This document shows positions 32,365 to 41,485 of a DNA stretch of 43,228 nt, in pieces. The stretch is taken from assembly GCA_018710945.1 (NCBI GenBank), contig DVIW01000018.1:1-43228 (forward strand), in the 5' to 3' direction. The DNA comes from Candidatus Aphodovivens avistercoris. Its GTDB lineage: Bacteria > Actinomycetota > Coriobacteriia > Coriobacteriales > Eggerthellaceae. Under the pieces are notes generated by a model that saw only the letters and a program-made list of their open reading frames with translations, ran no database searches and had not been told where the DNA came from. Within the stretch, counting starts at the first letter, position 1; each line of letters starts with the position of its first letter. The position numbers and the translations under genes are program-made.

Positions 32365-33798
32365 ATGGATCGCTTGATCGAACATACTGGATCTGCGTGC
32401 GCCTCGTCCGCCTCTGCCGGGCCGGCGCCGGAAGAGCGTGCTGACGGCGCTCCGTGCGCTTCCGCCGGCACTGCCGACTTTGCCGAAGCCGCCACGCCGG
32501 GCGGGCGTGCGCCCGTCCCCTCCGAAGCCGCCCCAGGGCTTCCCGCGTGGGAGGGTCGCGCCATCCTGTTGGTGGATCTGGACGCGTTCTTCGCCTCCGT
32601 GGAGCAGCTGGATCATCCGGGCTGGCGCGGCAAGCCCGTCATCGTGGGCGGCGACCCCGACAAGCGCGGCGTGGTCTCCACCGCCTCCTACGAGGCGCGC
32701 CGCTTCGGCGTGCACAGCGCCATGCCGTCCTCGCAGGCCAAGCGCCTGTGTCCTGACGCCATCTGGACGCATGGGCACTTCGACCGCTACCGCAGCGTCT
32801 CCAACGCCATCATGGGCATCCTGCGCGACGAGACGCCGCTTGTGCAGCAGGTCAGCATCGACGAGGCGTTCATGGACGTCACGCCCACCGAGGTCAACCG
32901 CGAGCACCCCGTCGCCATCGCGCAGCGCATCCAGGCGCGCGTCGAGGCGCTGGGCGTCACCTGCTCGGTGGGGGCGGGAACCTCCAAGACTGTGGCGAAG
33001 ATCGCCTCGGACATGGACAAGCCGCGTGGGCTGACCGTGGTGTTCCCCGGCACCGAGCGCGACTTCCTCTCTCCGCTGCCCGTGCGCGCCTTGAGCGGCA
33101 TCGGCGCGGCGGCGGAGGAGAAGCTGCGCAGCCGCGGCATCCTGACGCTGGGCGACGTGGCGGCGGCGGGCGAGGCGCGTCTGGTGCGGCTGTTCGGGAA
33201 GAACGGGCGCACGATGTTCGTCCGCGCCTGCGGGCTGGACGCGGGTGGGGTGGCCGAGGACGACGAGGTGAAATCCGTGTCGAATGAGACGAGCTTCGCC
33301 GAGGACCTGACGCAGCGCGCCGACGTGGAGGCCGCGGTGGCGGCCATGGCCGCGAAAGTGGGCCGCCGTCTGCGCCGCAAGGGGCTTGAGGGCCGCACGC
33401 TGGCGCTGCGCATGCGCTTCGGCGACCGCACCGTGCGCTCGGTCCAGCACCGGCTGGAGGCGCCCACGGCGGACGATCTGGCCTTCACCCCGCGTCTGCT
33501 CCGCATGATCGACGAGATCTGGCGCCCCGGCATCCCCGTGCGCTTGGTGGGCGTGGCGGTGACGGGCTTCGAGGAGCAGCCCGTCGTGCAGGAGCGGCTG
33601 TTCGCGCTCGATGACGGCGAGGGCGCGCCCGAGGCGGCGGAGGCCCCGCTTGACGAGGAGCGCCGGCGCCGGCTCCTGGCCGCCACCGACAGCCTGAAGG
33701 ACCGCTTCGGGGAAGGGGCCGTCCGCTTCGGCCACGAGCTGCGCAGCGCGGCGAACACCACCGGCTCGGCCGCGAAGAACCCCGCCGACTACAAGTAA
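32365..33798 (+). CDS. dinB: DNA polymerase IV (Y-family translesion polymerase)
   Basis: Low-fidelity polymerase that bypasses damaged bases. The 477-residue product has the catalytic Asp in LLVDLDAFFASVEQ (Asp71), the SIDEAFMD motif (Asp166, Glu167), the KPVIVGG and VVSTASYEAR finger segments, a GIGAAAEEKLRSRGI helix-hairpin-helix and a C-terminal little-finger domain. About 60 Ala/Pro-rich residues precede the usual N-terminus; no better in-frame start with a ribosome site exists, and the leaderless promoter points to the ATG at 32365. The C-terminus (from about 420) also extends past the core but has no clear clamp-binding motif that I can assign. An upstream in-frame reading overlaps the zinc-ribbon gene and was rejected. 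Confidence 0.92.
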   Translation: MDRLIEHTGSACASSASAGPAPEERADGAPCASAGTADFAEAATPGGRAPVPSEAAPGLPAWEGRAILLVDLDAFFASVEQLDHPGWRGKPVIVGGDPDKRGVVSTASYEARRFGVHSAMPSSQAKRLCPDAIWTHGHFDRYRSVSNAIMGILRDETPLVQQVSIDEAFMDVTPTEVNREHPVAIAQRIQARVEALGVTCSVGAGTSKTVAKIASDMDKPRGLTVVFPGTERDFLSPLPVRALSGIGAAAEEKLRSRGILTLGDVAAAGEARLVRLFGKNGRTMFVRACGLDAGGVAEDDEVKSVSNETSFAEDLTQRADVEAAVAAMAAKVGRRLRRKGLEGRTLALRMRFGDRTVRSVQHRLEAPTADDLAFTPRLLRMIDEIWRPGIPVRLVGVAVTGFEEQPVVQERLFALDDGEGAPEAAEAPLDEERRRRLLAATDSLKDRFGEGAVRFGHELRSAANTTGSAAKNPADYK

Positions 33799-33816
33799 GG
33801 GGCGCCGCAGCGCCCC
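33799..33816 (+). other. Hairpin after dinB
   Basis: GGGGCGC-CGCA-GCGCCCC directly follows the dinB stop. No U-tract follows, so it is only a weak terminator candidate. Confidence 0.4.
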
Positions 33817-33885
33817 TCGATCCCGCTCACCTGCGATTCACTGCACCTCAAGCCGCTTCGCCAGCGTGCGCCGCGCCACCGCAGA

Positions 33886-34815
33886 TCAGCGTTGCGGCAC
33901 CTCCACCGTGCCTGTGTAAACGCTTGCGGCGGGGCCTGTCATGACCACGTGCCCGTCGTCGGCCCAGCGGATGCGCAGCGTGCCGCCCGGCGGCATCACG
34001 TCCGCCTCGCCCTCTGCGCGCCCGGACAGCATCGCCGCCACCGCCACGGCGCACGCGCCCGTTCCGCAAGCCAGCGTCTCGCCGCAGCCGCGCTCCCATA
34101 CGCGCATCGCCAGCCCCTCAGGGCGCGCCTCCACGAACTCGACGTTGGTCTTTTCCGGAAACGACGGGTGCGCCTCGAAGAACGCGCCAACGCGCGCCAC
34201 GTCGAAGCCGGCAAGCCCCTTGTCGGCCGGCTCTGCGAACAGCTCGTCGGGCAGGTTGTCCCAGCTGTCCACGAAGCAGACCGCATGGGGGTTGCCCATC
34301 GACACGCAGGCGAAGCGGAACGGCCCCCACGGCGAGGCGATCTCCGCCGCGCCCGCGTAGGGCTGGCCCTCCGGCGTCGTTGCGTCGGCAGGGCAGCGCG
34401 TCGGCACCTGTTCGGGATCGAGCACGGGGCGCCCCATGTCCACCGACGCGCGCACCAGCTTGCCTGCCGCGTCCACGTCGAAGGAGATGCGGCGGGTCCC
34501 CGCGCGCGTCTCCACGTCAACCTGGCGGCGCGCCGGATCGACAAACCCGTGGTCCACCAGGTACTTCGCGAAGCAGCGCACGCCGTTGCCGCACATCTGC
34601 GCCAAGGTGCCGTCGGAGTTGAGGTAGTGCATGAACGCCCGGCATCCCGGCGCATCGGAGGGCCGCACGAAGATCAACCCGTCCGCGCCGATGCCCGTGT
34701 GCCTATCGCACAGCCGCGCCACCTGGTCGGGCGCAAGCTCCACGCGCGCATCCCAATCCTCGAAAACGGCGAAATCGTTGCCCAGACCGTGCATCTTCTC
34801 GAACGCAAGCTCCAT
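33886..34815 (-). CDS. dapF: Diaminopimelate epimerase
   Basis: Converts LL- to meso-diaminopimelate for lysine and peptidoglycan synthesis. The 309-residue protein has both catalytic cysteines: one in MCGNGVRCFAKY (about residue 76) and one in ERGCGETLACGTGACA (about 245), plus the N-terminal FEKMHGLGNDF signature. I choose the ATG at 34815, behind GAGGAGGG; an earlier in-frame start adds eight unconserved residues. It lies 122 nt after the type III glutamine synthetase gene on the same strand and might be partly co-transcribed. No other lysine gene is in the window. Confidence 0.95.
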   Translation of the reverse strand: MELAFEKMHGLGNDFAVFEDWDARVELAPDQVARLCDRHTGIGADGLIFVRPSDAPGCRAFMHYLNSDGTLAQMCGNGVRCFAKYLVDHGFVDPARRQVDVETRAGTRRISFDVDAAGKLVRASVDMGRPVLDPEQVPTRCPADATTPEGQPYAGAAEIASPWGPFRFACVSMGNPHAVCFVDSWDNLPDELFAEPADKGLAGFDVARVGAFFEAHPSFPEKTNVEFVEARPEGLAMRVWERGCGETLACGTGACAVAVAAMLSGRAEGEADVMPPGGTLRIRWADDGHVVMTGPAASVYTGTVEVPQR

Positions 34816-34937
34816 TTTCCGCACCCTCCTCGTCGTCACCTCACCTGCCGCTTTGCCGCAGCGCCAGCGCAGCGCACCGTAAAGCGAGGCGCGAAGGCCG
34901 CATCGCAGCCCTGCGCCTCGCTAGCAGAACCTCCTCG

Positions 34938-37034
34938 CTACACGTAGAACAGGAGGTTATTGTAGCTGGGAACCGGCCACAGGTCGCGGCTGGTGATGAT
35001 CTCCATGTCATCGACCGTCTGACGCAGCCGCTCCATGGCGGGCAGCATGACGTGGGCGTTGTGGTTCGCCTTCTCCTGCTCGTCTTCGATGGCCTTGACA
35101 TCGGATGCGGCGCGTTCCACCTCTTTAAGCGCGGCGTTGATGTCGTCGATGCCGGACAGCAGCTTGTCAAGCAACGCCTCCTGCTGGGAGGTGGGAGCGG
35201 TAGTGCCGGCGGCCTTGAACGCGTTGATGCCGTTGGCGACGTCGGTGGCGAACGCGATGATGGCCGGCAGGTACGTGCGCCTGGTCATGCGGCGCATCAC
35301 GCGGCCTTCGATGTTGATGAGCTTGTTGTACTTCTCCAGCTTCACCTCGTAGCGGCTGAACAGCTCGGCCTTGGTCAGGACGCCGAACTCTTCGAACAGC
35401 TCGACGGACTTCTCATCCAGGAAGCACGGCAGCGCGTCAGCGGTGGTCTTGTGGTTGGCCAGACCGCGGCGCGCGGCCTCTTCCTCCCACTCGGGCGCGT
35501 AGCCGTCGCCGTTGAAGATGATGCGCTTGTGGTCGCGCAGCGTGCGCTTCACGTAGGCGAGGGCCTCCTGCTTGAAGTCGGCGGGGTCCGCCTGCTCCAG
35601 CGCGTCGGCGAACTCTTTCAGGCTTTTCGCCATGGCGGTGTTCAGGACGGTGTTGGCATCGGCCAGGTTAACGTTCGAGCCGGGCATGCGGAACTCGAAC
35701 TTGTTGCCGGTGAAGGCGAAGGGGCTCGTGCGGTTGCGGTCGGTGCTGTCCTTCAGGAAGCGGGGGAGCACCGCCACGCCCAGGTCCATCGTCACGCGGT
35801 CGGCGTTCTCGAAGCCGTCCTCTCCGTCAGCGATCAGGGCGTCCACCACCGCGTTCAGCTCGTCGCCCAGGAAGATGGACACGATGGCCGGCGGCGCCTC
35901 GTTCGCGCCGAGTCGGTGGTCGTTGCCCGCGCTGGCCGCCGAAGCGCGCAGCAGTTCTTGGTAGTCGTCCACCGCCTGGATGACGCCCACAAGGAACACG
36001 AGGAAGCGCAGGTTCTCCATGGGGCTCTCGCCCGGATCGAGAAGGTTCTTCCCGTCGGCCGCGATCGACCAGTTGTTGTGCTTGCCGCTTCCGTTGATGC
36101 CCTCGAAGGGCTTCTCGTGCAGCAGGCACACCAGGCCGTGGTGGCTGGCCAGAAGGCGCATTTTCTCCATGGTCAGCAGGTTCTCGTCGATGGCGCGGTT
36201 GGCGTTGGTGAAGATGGGCGCCAGCTCGTGCTGGGCGGGAGCCACCTCGTTGTGCTTGGTCTTGGCGGACACGCCCAGCGCCCACAGCTCGTCGTCGAGC
36301 TCCTTCATGAACTCGTTGACGGTGGGGCGGATGGCGCCGAAGTAGTGCTCTTCGAGCTCTTGACCCTTGCAGGGCGACCAGCCGAACAGCGTGCGGCCGG
36401 TGAGCACCAGGTCCTCGCGCCGCGCGTACTCGTCTTCGGGAATCAAGAAGAACTCCTGCTCAGAGCCAACGGTGGCCACCACGCGCCGCTTGGGCTCGCC
36501 GAACAGCGACAGCACGCGGTTCGCCTGGGCGTCGACCGCGCTCATGGAGCGCAAAAGCGGCGTCTTCTTGTCCAGCGCCTCGCCGGTGTAGCTGCAGAAG
36601 GCGGTGGGGATGCACAGCACCTCGTCCTTGATGAACGCGTAGCTGGTGGGATCCCACGCCGTGTAGCCACGGGCCTCGAAAGTGGCGCGCAGGCCGCCGG
36701 AGGGGAAGCTGGAGGCGTCGGGCTCGCCCTGGATGAGCTCCTTGCCCGAGAAGCTCATGATGGCGCGGCCGTCCCCGGTGGGATCCAGGAAGCTGTCGTG
36801 CTTCTCCGACGTGACGCCCGAAAGCGGCTGGAACCAGTGCGTGTAGTGGGTGGCGCCCTTCTCGATGGCCCATTCCTTCATGGCGTGCGCCACCACGTTG
36901 GCCACCTCCGCGTCCAGCGGCGCGCCCTCCTTGATGGTCTTGAGCAGCTTTTTGTACGTGGCGGATGGCAGGCGCTCCTGCATCGTGTGCTCGTTGAACA
37001 CCATCGAGCCGTAGATCTCCGAGATATTCGTCAT
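34938..37034 (-). CDS. glnN: Glutamine synthetase type III
   Basis: Makes glutamine from glutamate, ammonia and ATP. The 698-residue length and the motifs HWFQPLSGVTSEKHDSF, NEVAPAQHELAPIF and GSGKHNNWSIAADG identify the GSIII class rather than the 450-470-residue type I. The C-terminal 150 residues are helical, as in GSIII. The ATG follows AGGAAGG. Its upstream region carries the same 22-bp-spaced GTTAC/GTTTC boxes found before the glutamate synthase operon, so the two are probably co-regulated by nitrogen supply. It is the only glutamine synthetase in the window. Confidence 0.96.
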   Translation of the reverse strand: MTNISEIYGSMVFNEHTMQERLPSATYKKLLKTIKEGAPLDAEVANVVAHAMKEWAIEKGATHYTHWFQPLSGVTSEKHDSFLDPTGDGRAIMSFSGKELIQGEPDASSFPSGGLRATFEARGYTAWDPTSYAFIKDEVLCIPTAFCSYTGEALDKKTPLLRSMSAVDAQANRVLSLFGEPKRRVVATVGSEQEFFLIPEDEYARREDLVLTGRTLFGWSPCKGQELEEHYFGAIRPTVNEFMKELDDELWALGVSAKTKHNEVAPAQHELAPIFTNANRAIDENLLTMEKMRLLASHHGLVCLLHEKPFEGINGSGKHNNWSIAADGKNLLDPGESPMENLRFLVFLVGVIQAVDDYQELLRASAASAGNDHRLGANEAPPAIVSIFLGDELNAVVDALIADGEDGFENADRVTMDLGVAVLPRFLKDSTDRNRTSPFAFTGNKFEFRMPGSNVNLADANTVLNTAMAKSLKEFADALEQADPADFKQEALAYVKRTLRDHKRIIFNGDGYAPEWEEEAARRGLANHKTTADALPCFLDEKSVELFEEFGVLTKAELFSRYEVKLEKYNKLINIEGRVMRRMTRRTYLPAIIAFATDVANGINAFKAAGTTAPTSQQEALLDKLLSGIDDINAALKEVERAASDVKAIEDEQEKANHNAHVMLPAMERLRQTVDDMEIITSRDLWPVPSYNNLLFYV

Positions 37035-37085
37035 GGCGATCCTTCCTGGTCGTGCGCCCGCCTCGTCTTGGCCTGCGCTTTTCGT

Positions 37086-37155
37086 GTTACAGCGTACAAG
37101 CGCGGTGTTTCGCGCGCGCGTCGGTCGTGTTACCGTTTCGCGTCCGGTTCGTTTC
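37086..37155 (-). promoter_or_regulatory. Tandem nitrogen-regulator-like boxes before glnN
   Basis: GTTAC at 37086, GTTTC at 37107, GTTAC at 37129 and GTTTC at 37151 (plus-strand reading) repeat at 21, 22 and 22 bp. On the minus strand this reads GAAAC-N6-GACGC-N6-GTAAC-N6-GACGC-N6-GAAAC. It ends about 50 bp before the glnN start. The rest of the 210-bp gap (37035-37244) holds no gene. Confidence 0.65.
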
Positions 37156-37244
37156 CATCGTGCTACAGGCGCCGCGCTGCGCCGTGGCCGTCTCGCATGC
37201 GGCTCGCGCCCGAATCGCAGGCTCCCTGCGCACGTCGCCGCACG

Positions 37245-38009
37245 TCAGCCGGCGTAAAGGGCCCCGTAAGGACGCGAGCTTGCCGGACGCAGGCGCCAGA
37301 ACCCCGAGCCCTCTTCGCTGACGGGTTGCGCCTCGCCAGCGAACAGCTGGTTGTAGCGTTTGAGCAGCGGGCGGAGCACGGCCAGATCGGCCTCATCGAC
37401 CGGCTCGTGCAGAAGCCCGGCGGGTGTCTCGCCGTCGGAAAGGGGATGCGCCAGGTAGATGACGCCGCCGTGCATCCCCGTGGCCAGGTGGGCTCCGGCA
37501 TGCCCCAGCAGCACGATCACGCCGCCCGCAAGATACTCGCCCAGAAAGCTGCCCGCGTCACCGCCCACCACGATGGCGGGTCGGTGCCCTTCGTACTCTT
37601 TCATGTGAACGCCGACGCGCCAGCCGCAGTCGTTGCGGATGTAGATGGCGCCGCCGCGCATGCCGTAGCCCGCCGCGTCGCCGCAGCGGCCGTGCACGGC
37701 CACCTCGCCTGCGTTCATGGTGTTTCCCACCTGGTCCTGGGCGTTGCCGAACACCTCGACTTCGCCGCCGTCCATGTAGCAGGCCAGGTCGTTCCCGGGC
37801 GTGCCGTGGATCTGAAGGCGCTTGCCGGCCGGCATCGCGCAGCCCAGGTAGCGCTGTCCGCCGGCGCCGCGCACCTCGACCTCGTCGGCGCGGGACAGCG
37901 CCGCACGCACCAGCTCGTTGGCCTCCTTGAAGTGCATGGTTCCCAGTTCGACCGCCTCATGGGCCATCGCGGCGGGGCGGGGAGCCTCTTTCGTTTCGGT
38001 TGCGCTCAT
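37245..38009 (-). CDS. GXGXG-domain subunit of split glutamate synthase
   Basis: Stand-alone form of the C-terminal GXGXG beta-helix domain of the large glutamate synthase subunit (sometimes called GltB3), 254 residues. It shows the repeating glycine pattern (IHGTPGNDLACYMDGGEVEVFGNAQDQVGNTMNAGEVAVHG...), with no catalytic residues of its own; this domain positions the other domains. It starts behind AAAGGAG, 80 nt after the oxidoreductase gene, as the last gene of the glutamate synthase operon. Homologous domains occur in tungsten or molybdenum formylmethanofuran dehydrogenase, but the neighbours here point to glutamate synthase. Confidence 0.88.
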   Translation of the reverse strand: MSATETKEAPRPAAMAHEAVELGTMHFKEANELVRAALSRADEVEVRGAGGQRYLGCAMPAGKRLQIHGTPGNDLACYMDGGEVEVFGNAQDQVGNTMNAGEVAVHGRCGDAAGYGMRGGAIYIRNDCGWRVGVHMKEYEGHRPAIVVGGDAGSFLGEYLAGGVIVLLGHAGAHLATGMHGGVIYLAHPLSDGETPAGLLHEPVDEADLAVLRPLLKRYNQLFAGEAQPVSEEGSGFWRLRPASSRPYGALYAG

Positions 38010-38036
38010 GCGACGCGCTCCTTTCTTTCAGAGAAG

Positions 38037-38069
38037 GCGGCCGCAGGGCGTCAAGGCGCCTGCGGCCGC
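38037..38069 (-). other. Intercistronic hairpin before the GXGXG gene
   Basis: GCGGCCGCAGG (38037-38047) pairs perfectly with CCTGCGGCCGC (38059-38069). There is no U-tract on the minus strand, so it may tune expression of the last operon gene. Confidence 0.5.
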
Positions 38070-38089
38070 AAGGGAAGGACGGCTGCCTC

Positions 38090-39505
38090 CTAGCGCTTCC
38101 AGCCGCGTCGGTCCAACCCCGCTGGATACCCGCAATGCAGCCGCGTCCAGCGCTCCTCGACGGGGAAGTCCAGGTTGCAAGGTTCGGCCAATGCCTCCAG
38201 ACCGCCCTGCAGCTGGGACAGCGGAGCGCCGCTGGCGATGAGCGAGGTCAGGACTCCGGCGCGTTCCGGACGGTTCAGCAGGATGTAGCCTGCCAGCGCG
38301 CCGTTGCGCACAACGAGCTTCGCGTAGGATCCCGCCTCCTCGTCGCGCTGCACGCGCACCTCGCAGCCGCTGTCTTCAGAAGGGTTGATGATGCCGGCCG
38401 TCAGCAGAGAGGCGTCGAAGAAATCCACCGCGTTCACCGCGAAGGACCCCTCGAACGTCGGCGCGTTGGCTGCGCCCGCCATGTGCGCCCCGGCGATGCG
38501 CCCCTGCGCAACGGCGTTGGGCCACAGCGCCAACGGACGCAGCGAGCCGTCGAGCGCGTCGCGCACCTGCACCACGTCGCCTGCGGCGTACACGTCCGGC
38601 AGGCTCGTCTGCAGGTCGGGGCCGCACACCAGTCCGCGTCCCTGCTCGGCGCCCGCTTCCACGACGAAGCCCGTGTTGGGGCGCACGCCCACCGCCGCGA
38701 CGATGAAGTCGCAGTCGATGCGCGAGCCGTCGGTGAGCAGCGCGCCCGTCGCTTCGTCGCCTTCGCCAAGCACCTGCTGCGCCGAAACGCCGGGACGGCA
38801 TTCGATACGGTGGTCGGCCAGGTAGCGCTGCAGCAGCGCGGCGGCCTCGTCGTCGAGCACGGCGGGCAGGATGCGACCGGCCAGCTCCAGCACGGTGATG
38901 CGGTCCACCTTCGAGGAAAGCGCCTCGGCGGCCTTCAGCCCGATGAGGCCGGCGCCTATCACCACCGCATGGCTCTCGCGCCCCTCCGCCGCAGCGCGCT
39001 CGCGCGCTTGGGCGGCGAGGCGGCACGCGCAGCGCGCATCGTCCAGCGTCATGAACGTGCACACGTTCGCGCGCCCCGCCAGGCCTTCGATGGGAGGCGT
39101 GAACGGAACGCTTCCCGTGGCGACGAGGCATTTGCCGTAACGGATGCGCGCGCCGCCCGAGAAGGCGCATTCGTGGGCCGCGGCATCAAGCGACACCGCG
39201 TCGAACCCAGGGCCAAGAAGCGCCGTGACCCCTAGACGCTCGTAAAACCTCGCGTTTTTGTAGCCGATGCGCTCTTCGGAGGTCTTCCCCTCGATGAGGT
39301 AGGAGATGAGCGGGCGTCCGTAGGCGGCGTGGGGCTCGGGGCTTGCGATGACGATGGAGCCATTCGGATCCGCCTGTCTGATGCGCTCGGCGGCCGTGAC
39401 GCCTGCTGCCGAGTTTCCCAAGATCAGGTAGTCGGCGAAGCCGGGGGCCTCAAAGCCCGGCCGGGTCGTTGCTCCGCGGGTGGAGGCGTTCTTCTCAGCG
39501 GCCAT
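38090..39505 (-). CDS. FAD/NAD(P)-dependent oxidoreductase of the glutamate synthase operon
   Basis: Flavoprotein of the pyridine-nucleotide-disulfide/nitrite-reductase-type family, 471 residues. It has an N-terminal FAD loop (ILGNSAAGVTAAE), a second Rossmann loop for NAD(P) (VVIGAGLIGLKAAE) near the middle, and the FAD motif DVYAAGDVVQ. The start at 39505 overlaps the stop of the ferredoxin gene by 11 nt, which suggests coupled translation; a start seven codons earlier is possible. Its position suggests that it moves electrons between NAD(P)H and the ferredoxin subunits of glutamate synthase, in place of a classical GltD. This electron-transfer role is inferred. Confidence 0.88.
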   Translation of the reverse strand: MAAEKNASTRGATTRPGFEAPGFADYLILGNSAAGVTAAERIRQADPNGSIVIASPEPHAAYGRPLISYLIEGKTSEERIGYKNARFYERLGVTALLGPGFDAVSLDAAAHECAFSGGARIRYGKCLVATGSVPFTPPIEGLAGRANVCTFMTLDDARCACRLAAQARERAAAEGRESHAVVIGAGLIGLKAAEALSSKVDRITVLELAGRILPAVLDDEAAALLQRYLADHRIECRPGVSAQQVLGEGDEATGALLTDGSRIDCDFIVAAVGVRPNTGFVVEAGAEQGRGLVCGPDLQTSLPDVYAAGDVVQVRDALDGSLRPLALWPNAVAQGRIAGAHMAGAANAPTFEGSFAVNAVDFFDASLLTAGIINPSEDSGCEVRVQRDEEAGSYAKLVVRNGALAGYILLNRPERAGVLTSLIASGAPLSQLQGGLEALAEPCNLDFPVEERWTRLHCGYPAGLDRRGWKR

Positions 39506-39971
39506 CTTCGCATCCCTCGCTCTCAACGTAGATGAGCGCGCGGTTGGGGCACGCCGCCACGCAGCTCGGCTCTCCCGCAGTTCCTGCGCCGTCGCCGCAC
39601 AGGTCGCACTTGAACGCCGCCAGGCGCCCGCCGGCGTCCTGCACGCTCACGCAACCGTAAGGGCACATTGACATGCAGGTGCGGCATCCCACGCACTTGC
39701 TTTGGTCGCAAGTCACCACCCCAGTGACGGGGTCTTTGCGCATGGCGCCGGAAATGCAGCCCTCCACGCACTTCGGTTCGTCGCAGTGGCGGCAGTTCAC
39801 TGCCGCCGACAGCATTAGATCTCCTTCGACCCGCACGCGGGCGCGGGGAGTGGGCTGCTCGTGCAGGAACGCCGTCACGGCGTCCTTGCTGCGGGAATGG
39901 AACGTCTTGCAGGCCACCTCGCAGCGCTTGCAGCCCACGCACCAGGCTTCCAGGGCGTAGATCCTTTTCAT
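39495..39971 (-). CDS. Four-cluster 4Fe-4S ferredoxin subunit
   Basis: Soluble iron-sulfur electron carrier, 158 residues, of the polyferredoxin type found as electron-transfer subunits (HycB/DmsB-like). Cysteine groups are CVGCKRCEVAC (Cys11, 14, 17, 21), CRHCDEPKCVEGC, CDQSKCVGCRTCMSMCP and CDLC...CVAACP, enough for up to four [4Fe-4S] clusters. I choose the ATG at 39971, just after the upstream gene's stop (4-nt gap, GGGAGAG before it); an upstream in-frame ATG would overlap that gene. In this operon it probably links the FAD/NAD(P) oxidoreductase to the glutamate synthase core. Confidence 0.9.
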   Translation of the reverse strand: MKRIYALEAWCVGCKRCEVACKTFHSRSKDAVTAFLHEQPTPRARVRVEGDLMLSAAVNCRHCDEPKCVEGCISGAMRKDPVTGVVTCDQSKCVGCRTCMSMCPYGCVSVQDAGGRLAAFKCDLCGDGAGTAGEPSCVAACPNRALIYVESEGCEDGR

Positions 39972-39975
39972 GCAA

Positions 39976-41481
39976 TCACTCTCCCGCATGCTTGACGCCG
40001 AGGATCGAAAGCTCTCGGTCGGTGAGGCCGATGCTGCGCAGCATCAGGCGGTTGCCGCGCAGGCTTTCGATGGCGTTGATGCCCATGCCGCCCATGAGCT
40101 CCTGTATCTCGTGGTTCCACGCGCGCACCAGGTTGACCACCCGCTCTGCGGCGATCTCGGGGTTCAGCCGCTTTACCAGGTCGGCGCGCTGCGTGGCGAT
40201 GCCCCAGTTGCACTTGCCGCTGGAGCAGTCTTGGCACTGGTGGCATCCCAGCGCGATGAGCGCCGCCGAGGCGATGTAGACCGCGTCGGCTCCCAGCGCC
40301 ACGGCGCGCACGATGTCGGCGGAGTTCCGGATGGAGCCGCCCACCACCAGGCTGACCGTGGAGCGCAGGCTTTCCTCGCGAAGCCGCGCGTCCACGGCAG
40401 CCAGCGCCAGCTCGATGGGAATGCCCACGCAGTCGCGCGTGCGCTTGGGCGCCGCGCCGGTTCCGCCGCGGAAGCCGTCCACCACGATGATGTCCGCCCC
40501 TGCGCGCGCAACGCCGCTGGCGATGGCCGCCACGTTGTGGACGGCGGCTATCTTGACCGCTACGGGCTTCTCGTAGCGCGTCGCCTCCTTCAGCGAGAAG
40601 ATCAGCTGGCGCAGATCCTCGATGGAGTAGATGTCGTGGTGCGGCGCAGGGCTGATGGCGTCGGTTCCCTGCGGGATCATGCGGGTGCGCGACACCTCGG
40701 CGTCGATCTTCTCGCCTGGCAGGTGCCCGCCGATGCCAGGCTTGGCTCCCTGGCCGATCTTGATCTCGATGGCCGCCCCTGCCGCCAGGTAGTCCGGATC
40801 AACGCCGAAGCGGCCGGAGGCAACCTGGACGATGGCGTGGTCGCCGTACTCCCGCAGGCTGCGATGGAATCCGCCTTCGCCGGTGTTGAAGAACGTTCCC
40901 AGCTCTTTGGCGGCCATCGCCAGCGCCGTCTGGGCGGACAGCGATATGGAGCCGAAGCTCATGGCCGAGAACATCAGCGGCACGTCCAGCTTCAGCTGGG
41001 GCGGGATGTTGGCGACCATGCGGTGGTCGCGCTCGTTCACCTTGAGCGATTCGGGGCGCGACCCCAGAAACACCCGCGTCTCCATGGGCTCGCGCAGAGG
41101 GTCGATGGAGGGATTGGTCACCTGGCTGGCGTTCAGCAGCAGCTTGTCCCAGTAGATGGGGTAGGGGCGGGGGTTGCCCATGGAGGCCAGCAGCACGCCG
41201 CCGGTCTGGGACTGCTTCGCGATGTCCTGCAGGTTCTCCAACGTCCAGTTCGACGAGCCGTTGCCCACCTGGGGCCAGTTGGTTATGGCCAACGCGCCGG
41301 TGGGGCACATGGCCACGCACCGCTGGCAGTTCACACAGCGGCGGTGGTCGGCCCGCACGCGGCCCAGCTCCTCGTCCACGCGGTGCACTTCGTTTGAGCA
41401 CGACCGCTCGCACACGCCGCAGCGGATGCACAGGTCGGCGTCGCGCAGCACCTTGTAGCGCGGCAGCAGGTAGTCGAGCAT
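39976..41481 (-). CDS. Glutamate synthase core subunit, ferredoxin-FMN type
   Basis: Catalytic core of an archaeal-type split glutamate synthase (GltB2-like), 501 residues. It begins with two cysteine-rich ferredoxin motifs (CIRCGVCERSC at residues 18-28 and CVNCQRCVAMC at 49-59). The FMN-binding glutamate synthase barrel follows, with KIAAVHNVAAIASGVARAGADIIVVDGFRGGTG and GGSIRNSADIVRAVALGADAVYIA. A final cysteine cluster, CHQCQDCSSGKCNWGIATQ, is the 3Fe-4S site of the family. It makes glutamate from 2-oxoglutarate with ammonia supplied by the amidotransferase subunit encoded just upstream (4-nt gap). The ATG at 41481 follows AAGGAGG; upstream starts overlap the previous gene. Confidence 0.92.
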   Translation of the reverse strand: MLDYLLPRYKVLRDADLCIRCGVCERSCSNEVHRVDEELGRVRADHRRCVNCQRCVAMCPTGALAITNWPQVGNGSSNWTLENLQDIAKQSQTGGVLLASMGNPRPYPIYWDKLLLNASQVTNPSIDPLREPMETRVFLGSRPESLKVNERDHRMVANIPPQLKLDVPLMFSAMSFGSISLSAQTALAMAAKELGTFFNTGEGGFHRSLREYGDHAIVQVASGRFGVDPDYLAAGAAIEIKIGQGAKPGIGGHLPGEKIDAEVSRTRMIPQGTDAISPAPHHDIYSIEDLRQLIFSLKEATRYEKPVAVKIAAVHNVAAIASGVARAGADIIVVDGFRGGTGAAPKRTRDCVGIPIELALAAVDARLREESLRSTVSLVVGGSIRNSADIVRAVALGADAVYIASAALIALGCHQCQDCSSGKCNWGIATQRADLVKRLNPEIAAERVVNLVRAWNHEIQELMGGMGINAIESLRGNRLMLRSIGLTDRELSILGVKHAGE

Positions 41482-41485
41482 GTCC

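Noticed and set aside
32376..32391. LexA/SOS box near the dinB start (CGAACATACTGGA)
   Set aside because: Only the left half matches CGAACA; the right half does not match TGTTCG, so SOS control is not supported.
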